A stretch of DNA of 64,000 nucleotides from positions 1,860,001-1,924,000 of the forward strand of contig JAGI01000002.1 of assembly GCA_000526575.1 (NCBI GenBank), given 5' to 3'. The stretch comes from Clostridium sp. 12(A). GTDB lineage: Bacteria; Bacillota; Clostridia; Lachnospirales; Lachnospiraceae. Each line of letters opens with the position of its first letter. Positions within the stretch are counted from its first letter, which is position 1. Below are positions 1 to 8,409 of the stretch, in pieces. Made by a program: the position numbers and the translations under genes. Below the pieces are notes generated by a model. It ran no database searches. It was not told the origin of the DNA and worked only from the letters and a program-made list of their open reading frames with translations.

Positions 1-3000
1 ACTCCCGGAAAATTTCATATCCTTCCGGCGTCTGTATTCGGGTCCGGTTGCCATTTTCATCATAATAATATCTTGTTATCGCTGCTTTTGCTTCTCCTTT
101 CATTGCAGGCAAACCGCTGTCAAGTTCTTCTTTTTTCTCTATCAACCTTCCAGCTTTGTCATAATTGTAATGAATTACCTGACTGATCTCATCAGATATT
201 GTTTTTTCCTCATAAATCCTTTTTCCCTGAACATCATAGCGATACTGAATTACTGCTCCTAAGCCATCCTCTACGCGTATCAGACGATCCCTTTTGTCAT
301 ACGAAAACTTCAGATGGAGCCCGTTTCCTCCTTCTTCCCTTATCTGCCCGTCCAAACTCCAATATCCACCAAAACGTTGTTCGCTTATTTTGTTACCATT
401 GGCATCATAGGTATAGGCAGCTCTTTGGTAAAGTATTTCCTGGTCTTTTTCCTTAAATGGACGGTATACTTCGCAAAGTTGGCCTTTTAAGTCATAGGTA
501 TACCAAGTCGTACGACCTAAAGCATCTTTTTTTCTGGTTGGATTTCCTAGCAAATCATAGGTATATTCTGCCTGTTGGCTTCCGTCAGGACCTATTACCC
601 GTTCCAGGTGCCCTCCGTCATCATAAGTATACTGCCAGCCTTCTCCATCATCCTTTATGGCATTGTATGATTCGGGCATAACGTGTTTAATCCGGTTTCC
701 ATTGGCATCGTAAAAGATTCGTTCGCAGCCTCCGTCTGGATGATGAATCCGGATTTGGTTTCCATCACTGTCATAATCATAGACAATTCCTTCTCCGTTT
801 TCCATATCGTTTGCATAAGAATTTGGATGTATCCTTTTTAAGATATTTCCCTCTCCGTCCAGTATCTGTCTCTCGTGACTGCCATCCGGCCTAATTGTAT
901 CTATGCGGCGATCTAGAAAATCGTATTGGTATGTATATTCTCCTTCTTGCTGTTTCCATGCTTTTGGGGGATACATGGCTAAAAGTCTTCCCATTCCATC
1001 ATACAAATAGCGGGATTCATTCCCTTCTCCATCTCGCACCATTGTTCTGTGATTTCTGGCATTATATCCATATTCAAGGCGGCTGCAAACGTCCTCTTCT
1101 GCCATCATTCGCCCCATGGCATCGTATTCAAAATGGACCTCCTCCCCGTCTGGGTAGGTAATCACTGATGGTTTACCCTCATACTCATTATAATGATATC
1201 TCGTTGTCTTTCCTAAGGGATCTGTCTCTTCTATAAGCCTTCCTTTTCTGTCATAAAGGTAGATTGTAGAGAACCATTCATCTGGAGAAGAAACTTTTTC
1301 CTTTTCTTTTATTAAGTTGTGATTATCATCATATTCATAAATAAATCTCCGGCCTGCATTGTCTTTCTTCTCTATTAAATCTCCAGTTTCACTATATTGA
1401 TAGATCGTAGTCAGCCAATTCTTCTGCTTCTCTTCTGTGATAAGCCCGTTACAGTCATAGGACCAGTACGTTTCATGCCCCTGTCGATTTTTCTTACAGA
1501 TACGGTAGCCCGTCTCACTGTATTTGTAGGATTCATAAGTCCCGTCTTCATAATAAACGGAAAGAATCTGCATTTCCTTCCCATACTGGTAAGTAACGTT
1601 TTTATTACCAACACTGCTAAACACATGAACTTTCCGATCTTCGTCCATGTATTCTGCCTGATAAATATCTCCGTTCGCAAGGGTCTGATGGACCATTCTT
1701 CCATTTGCATCATACCGGTTTTCCAGATATGCTACCTTTGCCTGATCTACCGCCTTTGTCAGATATCCATTTGCATCGTACTCGTAATGGGTTATCCCCT
1801 GATCCATATGAACCACATCAGACAACCGCCCATCCTCATACCGGTACTGCATAGTTCTTCCAAGAGTATCTGTTAACTGAATGAGACGTCCTTCTCTCAT
1901 GGTAACGTTAATTTCATAGTTAAGAGCCGTTGTGATTTTTTCTAAATTTTCGCCGTGATATGTAAATGACATGGCCTGACCGTTTTTGTCTGTTATGGAC
2001 ATTAATAGACCGTTGGAGGCATAGCGATAAGTCTTATGCTTCTTCATATCCCTTACCAGCCATTCCTCGTGATCCTTTACCAATTCAAACCAGCCGCACC
2101 CATTGGTTACATTTATCGCCTTCTCTCCATCCCACTGGAAGATGAGATGATGACCACTGTCTAGTATCACATGGCGTTTGCTTCCATCCTGGTAGAGCTT
2201 CCCTTCGTAAGCAAAGGCCCAGCCCACGCCCATGATTCCTTCCCGCTTAACCGTAGAATTATATCTTCGCTCCAGCCGGATCGACTCCTGGATATCAGGA
2301 ATTATATAATCCGAAGCTGTAATCAGAAACGCACCAGAAACTGCATCTACAGGTTCACCAAACAACTGGCCAAGGCCGCTGGATATAAAGTTCTCCTTTA
2401 ACGATCCGAGAACGTCTACCTTTCTTCCCGGCAAAGCTGCATCCACTGTCACATCTACTGCCGTTCCATATACCGTCTGGACTCCGGCACCAATTATCTT
2501 TTTCCCAACTTTCGTTTTGGCAAAATTCTGAGCCTTACCCATAATGGCATTGCCTGTACCACCCTTAAACAAACCAAGAGCTGCATTAAAGGCCATGTTC
2601 TTCACATCTACCCTGCCACTTATCTGATATTCCTTAATACCACCAAATATCAAAGAACCACCCATTTGAGATACCACATTGGCTACCTGGGATTTGGGAC
2701 ACATGAATTTGGTGAATTTTCCAAACTTGGCGGCCTTTGTAAGGGCCTTTCCGCTTACCACATCAAATACAATATCCGTTATGGTAGAGGCAAAATTATA
2801 GGCATCCTCATTCCCTCCAAATATGGTATCCCGTATGAAATTGGAAGGCCGCGAGGCATCCAGGGAATTGACCTTACTGTAGCCATCCAGTCCTTCCGCC
2901 ACGTCTGCAACTGCAAAGGCTGCTTTTACTCCTGCTGCCACAAGAAGTGGAGCCGTTGCGCCGCCAGTGCAAATGGTTAAGGCAGTAAGACCGACTACCG

Positions 3001-4585
3001 TAGCAATGCTTAAAACTCCGTTTAAGAATTTCTGCTTACTCTTTTGCTTGTTCTCAATCAGAGTATTGGTCAAGGCGGCATTCTGGGCATCCCGATCAGC
3101 GGCATCTGTCTTTGTCAGCTCCGCTGTTATTTCTGCTGCCGATGGAACTGCCTGGGGATGGGAATCTGCCTTATGACTAATAAGAGTTGATTTTACATCA
3201 GTTTTATCTTCCAGGGTAATGATATCATCACCGCTGTCACCTACCTGTAAGACCACCTTATTTTCGCCGGATATCATCAGATTTTTAACCGGAATTTCTC
3301 CTCCGGCCATCATGCCCTTCTGGGTTCTGATATTAATGTCCTTTCCGGTCAATGACATAAATCCGGCCTTATTTAAGCTTAGAAGTATGCTGCCGCTGGA
3401 ATCAGGGGCATAGCTTAAATAGTCCTTTGTCATATCCATGGCACTTCCGCTTGGATCTGAAAATTGTTTGTTATCTGGATTTTTGCTTCCCCCGCCTCCT
3501 GCACTGTCTCCAGAGCCGCTTCCAATGGCATGAACTGCGACAGCACTTTGCTCATCATGCTCTGGAAAATAAATATGTACCCGGCTTCCTTCCACTGGCA
3601 TACAGTAAAAGCTGCTGCTTTCTATGGCATATGTAAAATATTTAAGCTGAGCTGCCGGCTCATAAACCGGATCAATGTCAAAATGCACCCGGACTCGGTT
3701 TCCGCTACGTTCTTTCACAGTCGCAGGAATACTCATGCCGTAAATCCGTGGATTCTTTTCTTTTTCCCGTTTCAGTCCTTCTCTACGGGAGAGAGTATAC
3801 TCATAGACCAGTTCTCCTTTTAAGGTATACAGCTCCATTCCGATTACAATGGCAGATACTTTGTTAAAAGCTACCGTTTCCCCCACCTGGAGAAATTTTC
3901 TGATCCTGATGCACCACTGGGACGCTTCCTGAGACAACACACCATCAGGTCTTAATACCTTTGTGTAATGAGCCATGTTTTTACTGAGAACATAATCTTC
4001 TTTTTGCAGCTCTGTCCCAATTTGTATATCAGGGATTCCAAAATAGACTTTTCCGCAGTCGCTCTTGGCATCTACCATTAAATAGGTGTTAAAATGGCTG
4101 GCCAGTCTGCGAAGAAAGACCCAATCACTTTCTTCATACTGCAAAAGTAATTCAGGTATGACTCCATCACACCCAGCTTCTGCTTTAATATCAAATGTTC
4201 CGTAGTCTTTAAGAACCTTTCCTGCAACCGCCATGTAGGTCATGCTGCCGTCTAAAAAGCTTCTGCTTTTTTCCTTCCGGTCCCAGTCTTTTGTATAGGA
4301 ATATGCCTCCAGATATAGAAACGATAATCCCTGCTCTACTCTCGTATAGACAGTCTCAATCTTTCCCTGAAATACTGTCTGCCCTCCGGAAGTCTCTTTT
4401 TCCCTGACTACGACCGGAACAACCGAAGCCATATTTACGAATTGCTCAGCCATTTCATCACTAACCAGCATTTTCATTGTCAGAAATACATGGTCGTTTA
4501 ATGTTTGTGTAAGCCGAAATGTCTCTACCTGTATGATACCTTCCAGAGAGAGCTCTATTTCCAATTCCTTATAAGCCAATATCAT
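1..4585 (-). CDS. VgrG-RHS fusion effector (3' end outside window)
   Basis: An open frame of 1528 codons runs from ATG 4585 (AAGGGGG ribosome site upstream) off the left edge. Residues 1 to about 330 look VgrG-like: a QYEESDWVFLRR block near residue 148 matches the same block in the two spike genes at 11.3-14.2 kb, followed by an OB-fold-like stretch ending SFYCMPVEGSRVHIYFP. A hydrophobic Ala/Gly-rich segment lies near 520-565. A DUF6531-type junction (GEPVDAVSGAF) lies near 742, followed by many YD repeats (YDANGN, YDGMGR) to the edge. RHS shells encapsulate C-terminal toxins, so the toxin and its immunity gene should lie to the left of the window. I infer an effector delivered on the spike of the adjacent contractile system. 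The fusion is seen directly; toxin identity is unknown. Confidence 0.9.
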   Translation of the reverse strand, partial: MILAYKELEIELSLEGIIQVETFRLTQTLNDHVFLTMKMLVSDEMAEQFVNMASVVPVVVREKETSGGQTVFQGKIETVYTRVEQGLSFLYLEAYSYTKDWDRKEKSRSFLDGSMTYMAVAGKVLKDYGTFDIKAEAGCDGVIPELLLQYEESDWVFLRRLASHFNTYLMVDAKSDCGKVYFGIPDIQIGTELQKEDYVLSKNMAHYTKVLRPDGVLSQEASQWCIRIRKFLQVGETVAFNKVSAIVIGMELYTLKGELVYEYTLSRREGLKREKEKNPRIYGMSIPATVKERSGNRVRVHFDIDPVYEPAAQLKYFTYAIESSSFYCMPVEGSRVHIYFPEHDEQSAVAVHAIGSGSGDSAGGGGSKNPDNKQFSDPSGSAMDMTKDYLSYAPDSSGSILLSLNKAGFMSLTGKDINIRTQKGMMAGGEIPVKNLMISGENKVVLQVGDSGDDIITLEDKTDVKSTLISHKADSHPQAVPSAAEITAELTKTDAADRDAQNAALTNTLIENKQKSKQKFLNGVLSIATVVGLTALTICTGGATAPLLVAAGVKAAFAVADVAEGLDGYSKVNSLDASRPSNFIRDTIFGGNEDAYNFASTITDIVFDVVSGKALTKAAKFGKFTKFMCPKSQVANVVSQMGGSLIFGGIKEYQISGRVDVKNMAFNAALGLFKGGTGNAIMGKAQNFAKTKVGKKIIGAGVQTVYGTAVDVTVDAALPGRKVDVLGSLKENFISSGLGQLFGEPVDAVSGAFLITASDYIIPDIQESIRLERRYNSTVKREGIMGVGWAFAYEGKLYQDGSKRHVILDSGHHLIFQWDGEKAINVTNGCGWFELVKDHEEWLVRDMKKHKTYRYASNGLLMSITDKNGQAMSFTYHGENLEKITTALNYEINVTMREGRLIQLTDTLGRTMQYRYEDGRLSDVVHMDQGITHYEYDANGYLTKAVDQAKVAYLENRYDANGRMVHQTLANGDIYQAEYMDEDRKVHVFSSVGNKNVTYQYGKEMQILSVYYEDGTYESYKYSETGYRICKKNRQGHETYWSYDCNGLITEEKQKNWLTTIYQYSETGDLIEKKDNAGRRFIYEYDDNHNLIKEKEKVSSPDEWFSTIYLYDRKGRLIEETDPLGKTTRYHYNEYEGKPSVITYPDGEEVHFEYDAMGRMMAEEDVCSRLEYGYNARNHRTMVRDGEGNESRYLYDGMGRLLAMYPPKAWKQQEGEYTYQYDFLDRRIDTIRPDGSHERQILDGEGNILKRIHPNSYANDMENGEGIVYDYDSDGNQIRIHHPDGGCERIFYDANGNRIKHVMPESYNAIKDDGEGWQYTYDDGGHLERVIGPDGSQQAEYTYDLLGNPTRKKDALGRTTWYTYDLKGQLCEVYRPFKEKDQEILYQRAAYTYDANGNKISEQRFGGYWSLDGQIREEGGNGLHLKFSYDKRDRLIRVEDGLGAVIQYRYDVQGKRIYEEKTISDEISQVIHYNYDKAGRLIEKKEELDSGLPAMKGEAKAAITRYYYDENGNRTRIQTPEGYEIFRE

Positions 4586-4844
4586 ATCTCATTCCCCCTT
4601 TTTCATGAGGTAACCGTTCATTTGTATTTACTATTTGTTCATACTTTTCATCTTTTGCAAGTCCTTTATGAAATACCTTGAAGTTAAATGAATATCTCAG
4701 GCAACTTTCGATATAAGTAAGCAGGGCATTTTACTGTTCATACAAAAAATGTTTTTACACTTATCCGTATATCAAAATACATCAAATATAATTTATATCA
4801 TTCCCTCTATTCTGCTCCGAAAGGAAATAGAAGGAAGTATATTA
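4586..4844. other. Intergenic region upstream of VgrG-RHS, with an immunity-gene scrap
   Basis: This A+T-rich spacer lies between the 194-aa membrane protein gene and the VgrG-RHS start. It holds the RHS ribosome site (about 4594-4599) and, at 4803-4838, a short stretch closely resembling the 3' end of the 406-codon gene (TTCTGCTCCGAAA followed by GAAATAG in both). I see no convincing terminator or consensus promoter. Confidence 0.5.
4803..4838 (-). pseudogene. Remnant of an immunity-like gene 3' end
   Basis: About 35 bases match the segment at 5729-5762 that encodes the ISFSEQNKG end of the 406-aa protein. Here they have no open frame around them. It is best read as a scrap left by tandem duplication and loss of immunity-like genes. 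It is short, so chance similarity is possible but unlikely given the setting. Confidence 0.45.
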
Positions 4845-5429
4845 CTATTGCTTAACCAAACCATTTCTTCTCAAATATTCTTTATCTATTCCTTCTTTCA
4901 TCTGTACTGCTGCAAGGTAAAGCTCCTTTAGTTCTTCTTTTGATACGATTTTCTTCACGTCCAGATCTGCTTGCAGGTAATCTCCCGCATCAGGTTTCAT
5001 GTCATAAAAATCGGGAAGATAATAGCTTACTGTAGTGCCATATCCTCCATCATAATCCGTTGAAACCCGGGCAGTTTTTTTGACCATATCTATATTGCTA
5101 ATCTTCACATCCACTAGATATTCCTTAGAATAATACTTCCATAAAATCTTAGTATTAATTTCTAATAATTCAGGTCCATATATAGCCTCAGTATTAGAAT
5201 TAAATTTAATCTTTAAGCACTCTTTTTCATCGTAAGTTACCACTTTAGCAGCTACATGGATATCTTCTAAATACTCCGCATAATTTTCAATATTTTTCAA
5301 GACATCTTGTATTCCACAGTTTTCATTGATAACATTAGCCTTTTTTATAAAAGATTGATTGATGAAGGGAAATGTTGCTAAAAGTAATACCGTTAATAAT
5401 AAAAAATAAATAATTGTTTTTTTCATCAT
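4845..5429 (-). CDS. Membrane-anchored protein of unknown function, 194 aa (immunity-cluster)
   Basis: Unknown function. The frame opens further upstream, but those residues (MRCVLIPKLN) are the relic tail of a decayed immunity-like gene, so the real start is ATG 5429 or 5426 (MMKKTIIYFLLL). Residues 4-22 form one hydrophobic segment, an uncleaved signal or N-terminal anchor, with the rest predicted outside. The outer part is polar and mixed alpha/beta (KISNIDMVKKTARVSTDYDG, then SYYLPDFYDMKP). A decayed second copy lies at about 6955-7245, so it was duplicated together with the neighbouring repeat proteins. That linkage, next to a toxin operon, suggests immunity or a partner of immunity proteins. 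This is inference only. Confidence 0.7.
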   Translation of the reverse strand: MMKKTIIYFLLLTVLLLATFPFINQSFIKKANVINENCGIQDVLKNIENYAEYLEDIHVAAKVVTYDEKECLKIKFNSNTEAIYGPELLEINTKILWKYYSKEYLVDVKISNIDMVKKTARVSTDYDGGYGTTVSYYLPDFYDMKPDAGDYLQADLDVKKIVSKEELKELYLAAVQMKEGIDKEYLRRNGLVKQ

Positions 5430-5433
5430 AGTC

Positions 5434-5683
5434 TCATAATTTAACTTGGGAATTAATACACAACGCATTATTTCCAATATCTTTATCTGTAAATGAAACA
5501 GTAGGAACTTTTACAATTCGCCTGTCCTTCACTTCCGGCAATAAGCCTACACCAATTAAAAAAACTGGATAATAGCTCTCATTTCCGTAATAATGGTGAT
5601 AACCTGGATATAAGTTCCCAAAGGCAAATCTACGCTCACCTAATACCTCCCGGCAGCAAAACATGCTCCAGACCATCATCTCT
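5434..5683 (-). pseudogene. Truncated, frameshifted copy of an immunity-like repeat protein
   Basis: An 81-codon frame here encodes NLYPGYHHYYGNESYYPV and KVPTVSFTDKDIGNN. These match the C-terminal region of the lipoprotein at 7249-8409 (YYPGYHNWCG; GLPTVTFSEKDTGNN). The first ~300 residues and an internal block are missing. At the end the frame shifts: the expected IMRCVLIP tail is found in the other frame, fused onto the next gene's apparent 5' end. It is a decayed tandem copy, not a functional gene. Confidence 0.8.
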
Positions 5684-6904
5684 TTATTCTGGAATCAAAA
5701 TACAGCGTATGATGTTGATTTCACTCCCCTTATTCTGCTCCGAAAAAGAAATAGTAGGTAATCCATTAAATTTCTGATAGCTATACTTATTGTTGTAATC
5801 CGATATTTTTACAAATCTTTCTTTATGTTTCAAATAAGAATCTAATTCTAATTGTTTCCAGCCTAATAGTTTAGCCTGCTTTTCATTTCCAGCCACAATA
5901 CCACACCAGTTCCAATCCCCCGGATTATACGATTCATTTCCGTGATATCCTGTAAAAGAAAGGTCCGTAATATTTTTGAATACCTCATTTTTTATCTGAT
6001 ATTTTCCTGTAGGAATATCCACACCAATCTTATACATACCAGGAGGATAAACTAGCTTCCCTTCTCCCTTTCCTTTCCCTTCATAATCGATTGGATTTAT
6101 ATCAGGTTTCTTGTCTAAAGCAATCAGTATACAGTCATCCAGGTTAACAGCTCTCTCATTGTCTAAAGTGATATATCCAAAACGACTAACGCTAACTAAT
6201 TGTTTATCCTTATCATCATAAACTCCAGCTCCACCGGTCTGGATATCCATGGACAAAATGAAATACTCACCTTTTGGTATCTCTTCACCTAGTTTATAGG
6301 CTCCCTCTCCATAAAAATTCTTTTTGATATCTTGTTCATATGCATTATCATTATCAGGTATTATTTCTGTTTGGTCATTAATCTTAATTACATCCCCTTT
6401 ATTCAAAAAGGCATAATTCATAAATTTAAAAATATAATAATCTTGATCAGATATATCCTTTTTACTGCTACGTATAATTGTTAAATTAGGTGATGATAAA
6501 TCCTTTTCTGCTCTAAGATTTTTACATAGATAAAGTCCTTCTGGTATATCAGTTCCTGCAGTATATTCGCCCTCACTGATCCATTCTCCACTTATTGAAT
6601 TTATTTTTTTGATTTTTGCTGCCATTTCTACATCGTTTTCCTGCTGATAATTCCAATATCCTTTAATCTGCGTCTCTAATTCTCTAATATCGAAACTATC
6701 GTAATTTTCGTATCCATCAGGTTTTTCCAACACATAACGAAAATGTTCCTCCGGTGATATTGTTTTATTTAGTACCTTGGTTGTTATTATAAGTCCACTA
6801 ATTATAGATAGAATTAAGATAAGTAATAGAATAAATAATAACCTTTTAACTGTAACTTTGTGTATCGATTCATTTGTATAATGTCTATAGATAATGAGCA
6901 CCAT
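5684..6904 (-). CDS. Membrane-anchored repeat protein, putative immunity (406 aa)
   Basis: Paralogue of the lipoprotein at 7249-8409, similar along most of its length and ending in the same IIRCILIPE-type tail. Residues about 19-42 form a single transmembrane anchor (LLFILLLILILSIISG). There is no lipobox, unlike the paralogue. It carries three copies of a Y-x-x-G-x-(D/E)-I-P-x-G-x-Y type motif (EYTAGTDIPEGLYLCK, AYKLGEEIPKGEYFIL, MYKIGVDIPTGKYQIK). The start has a tight AAAGG site; a GTG at codon 2 is an alternative. Its place behind a toxin gene and its duplication history suggest an immunity protein facing outwards. No family I can name confidently assigns this role. Confidence 0.75.
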   Translation of the reverse strand: MVLIIYRHYTNESIHKVTVKRLLFILLLILILSIISGLIITTKVLNKTISPEEHFRYVLEKPDGYENYDSFDIRELETQIKGYWNYQQENDVEMAAKIKKINSISGEWISEGEYTAGTDIPEGLYLCKNLRAEKDLSSPNLTIIRSSKKDISDQDYYIFKFMNYAFLNKGDVIKINDQTEIIPDNDNAYEQDIKKNFYGEGAYKLGEEIPKGEYFILSMDIQTGGAGVYDDKDKQLVSVSRFGYITLDNERAVNLDDCILIALDKKPDINPIDYEGKGKGEGKLVYPPGMYKIGVDIPTGKYQIKNEVFKNITDLSFTGYHGNESYNPGDWNWCGIVAGNEKQAKLLGWKQLELDSYLKHKERFVKISDYNNKYSYQKFNGLPTISFSEQNKGSEINIIRCILIPE

Positions 6905-6954
6905 ATCCTTTCTTCTATATAGCGTGGGCTAACACATATAATGATAATATCTAG

Positions 6955-7245
6955 CTTTTATCTGATTCATAATTCCTTGATACCTGGGCAGTCTTTTAGG
7001 CCATATCTATATTTCTAATCTTTACACCCACTGGAAATTCCCTATATTATTACTTCCATAAGACCTTAGTATTTATTTCTAATAATTCAGGTCCATATAG
7101 AGACTAAGTGCTATTATCAAATTTGATTTTTAACACTCTACGTAATTATAAATATTTATCATAATATCCAGTATGCAACAGTTTTCATTGACAACATTAG
7201 CTTTTTAAAATAAAGATTGATTAATGAATGGAAATGTAGCATAAT
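6955..7245 (-). pseudogene. Decayed copy of the 194-aa membrane protein gene
   Basis: The 343-base gap between the two repeat-protein genes is not empty. Long stretches align with the intact gene at 4845-5429: CCATATCTATATT then CTAATCTT, TTCTAATAATTCAGGTCCATATA, ACAGTTTTCATTGA then AACATTAGC. Stop codons and at least one sizeable deletion break the frame. The flanking GGGAATTAATACACAACGCATTAT also recurs near 5449 and 7261, marking the duplicated unit. Confidence 0.75.
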
Positions 7246-7248
7246 CTC

Positions 7249-8409
7249 TTAATTGAACTCGGGAATTAATACACAACGCATTATGTCGACATTATTTCCA
7301 GTGTCTTTTTCTGAAAACGTAACGGTAGGAAGTCCTTCAAACTCTTTGTAACTAATTTCACCTTTTGAATCAGTTACTTTGAGATACCTTTTTTTACTTT
7401 TCTGATACGAATCCAATTCTAACTCCGACCAGCCAAGCCGCTCCGCCTGAGCCTTATTTCCCGCAATAAGTCCACACCAATTATGATATCCTGGATAATA
7501 GTCAACACTTTCATGGTAGCCCTCATAAGTCAAATCAGATATATCCTTAAAAATCTCATTTTTTATTTTATAAGTTCCTAAGGGCAAATCCACACCCACC
7601 TTATACATCCCTGCTGCAAAGACCATATCTCCTTTTGCTTCAGATTCATTCTGGTACTTAATTGGCCGAATTTCTGGTTTTTTATTCAACGGTATTAAAA
7701 TGCAATTTTGTAAATTTACAGCTAAATCATTTTCAATACTCACATATCCAAAACGGCTAATTAACCCCAATGTCTGATCTTTCTCGTTTTTTGCTATAGC
7801 AGTACCAACTGATATTTCCATAGAAAGCATGAAATATTCGCCTTTTGGTATTTCTTCGCCCACTATATACGAGCCTTCATAATATATGCCATCTTTACTT
7901 TCAGCTGAAAAATCCATTAAACCTAGTGGTGCTATTTCAGTTTCTCTATCAACTGAAATTACATCTCCCTTTTTCAACAAAAAATATGACATAGAATCCA
8001 GCCAAAAATCTTTGTATTCTCCTTTTTCTTCTCCTTGCGTTTTAATTGAAATACGTGCACTTGAAGTAGAATCTTTACCTTTACAGATATAAAGCCCCTC
8101 TTGAATTTCATTACCAACTACATATTCTCCAGTACCTATCCACTGAACATTGCTATTATCAATAGTAGATTTTTTTACTAATTTTTGACTTTCGTTTTCA
8201 TTATAATAACTCCAATATCCTTCTACTTGTTCTCCCAATTCTCTAACATCATATCCCGCAAAAGTATCATATCCATTTCCTTTATCATCAGAATGGCTAA
8301 ACCTCTCCTGGGGTAATTCGTTTCCAGAACACCCAACTAATAAAAGTACACTTAATAAGTAAATTAGGTTTATTAAAACCCTACCTTTTATTGTTTTTAC
8401 GATGAGCAT
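7249..8409 (-). CDS. Lipoprotein with repeats, putative immunity to the adjacent toxin (386 aa)
   Basis: The signal peptide ends in the lipobox LLVGC, giving lipidated Cys27 and an outer-leaflet anchor. The mature part holds three related motifs: EYVVGNEIQEGLYICK, SYIVGEEIPKGEYFML and MYKVGVDLPLGTYKIK. This Y-x-V-G-x-(D/E)-I-P-x-G-x-Y pattern is seen in various secreted Firmicutes proteins. The ATG at 8409 (GGAGGG upstream) lies inside the last 29 bases of the PAAR-toxin gene, so the two are translationally coupled. That is typical of effector-immunity pairs and is the main reason for the call. A periplasm-like outward location would suit a toxin acting at the cell wall or membrane. Immunity is inferred, not shown. 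Confidence 0.75.
   Translation of the reverse strand: MLIVKTIKGRVLINLIYLLSVLLLVGCSGNELPQERFSHSDDKGNGYDTFAGYDVRELGEQVEGYWSYYNENESQKLVKKSTIDNSNVQWIGTGEYVVGNEIQEGLYICKGKDSTSSARISIKTQGEEKGEYKDFWLDSMSYFLLKKGDVISVDRETEIAPLGLMDFSAESKDGIYYEGSYIVGEEIPKGEYFMLSMEISVGTAIAKNEKDQTLGLISRFGYVSIENDLAVNLQNCILIPLNKKPEIRPIKYQNESEAKGDMVFAAGMYKVGVDLPLGTYKIKNEIFKDISDLTYEGYHESVDYYPGYHNWCGLIAGNKAQAERLGWSELELDSYQKSKKRYLKVTDSKGEISYKEFEGLPTVTFSEKDTGNNVDIMRCVLIPEFN

Noticed and set aside
199-3823. Several plus-strand frames of 60-160 codons in the first 4 kb
   Set aside because: They lie antisense to the continuous 1528-codon VgrG-RHS frame, whose YD repeats and family motifs are unmistakable.
5434-5679. 81-codon frame as a real gene
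   Set aside because: It is a frameshifted, truncated copy of the neighbouring repeat-protein C-terminus.
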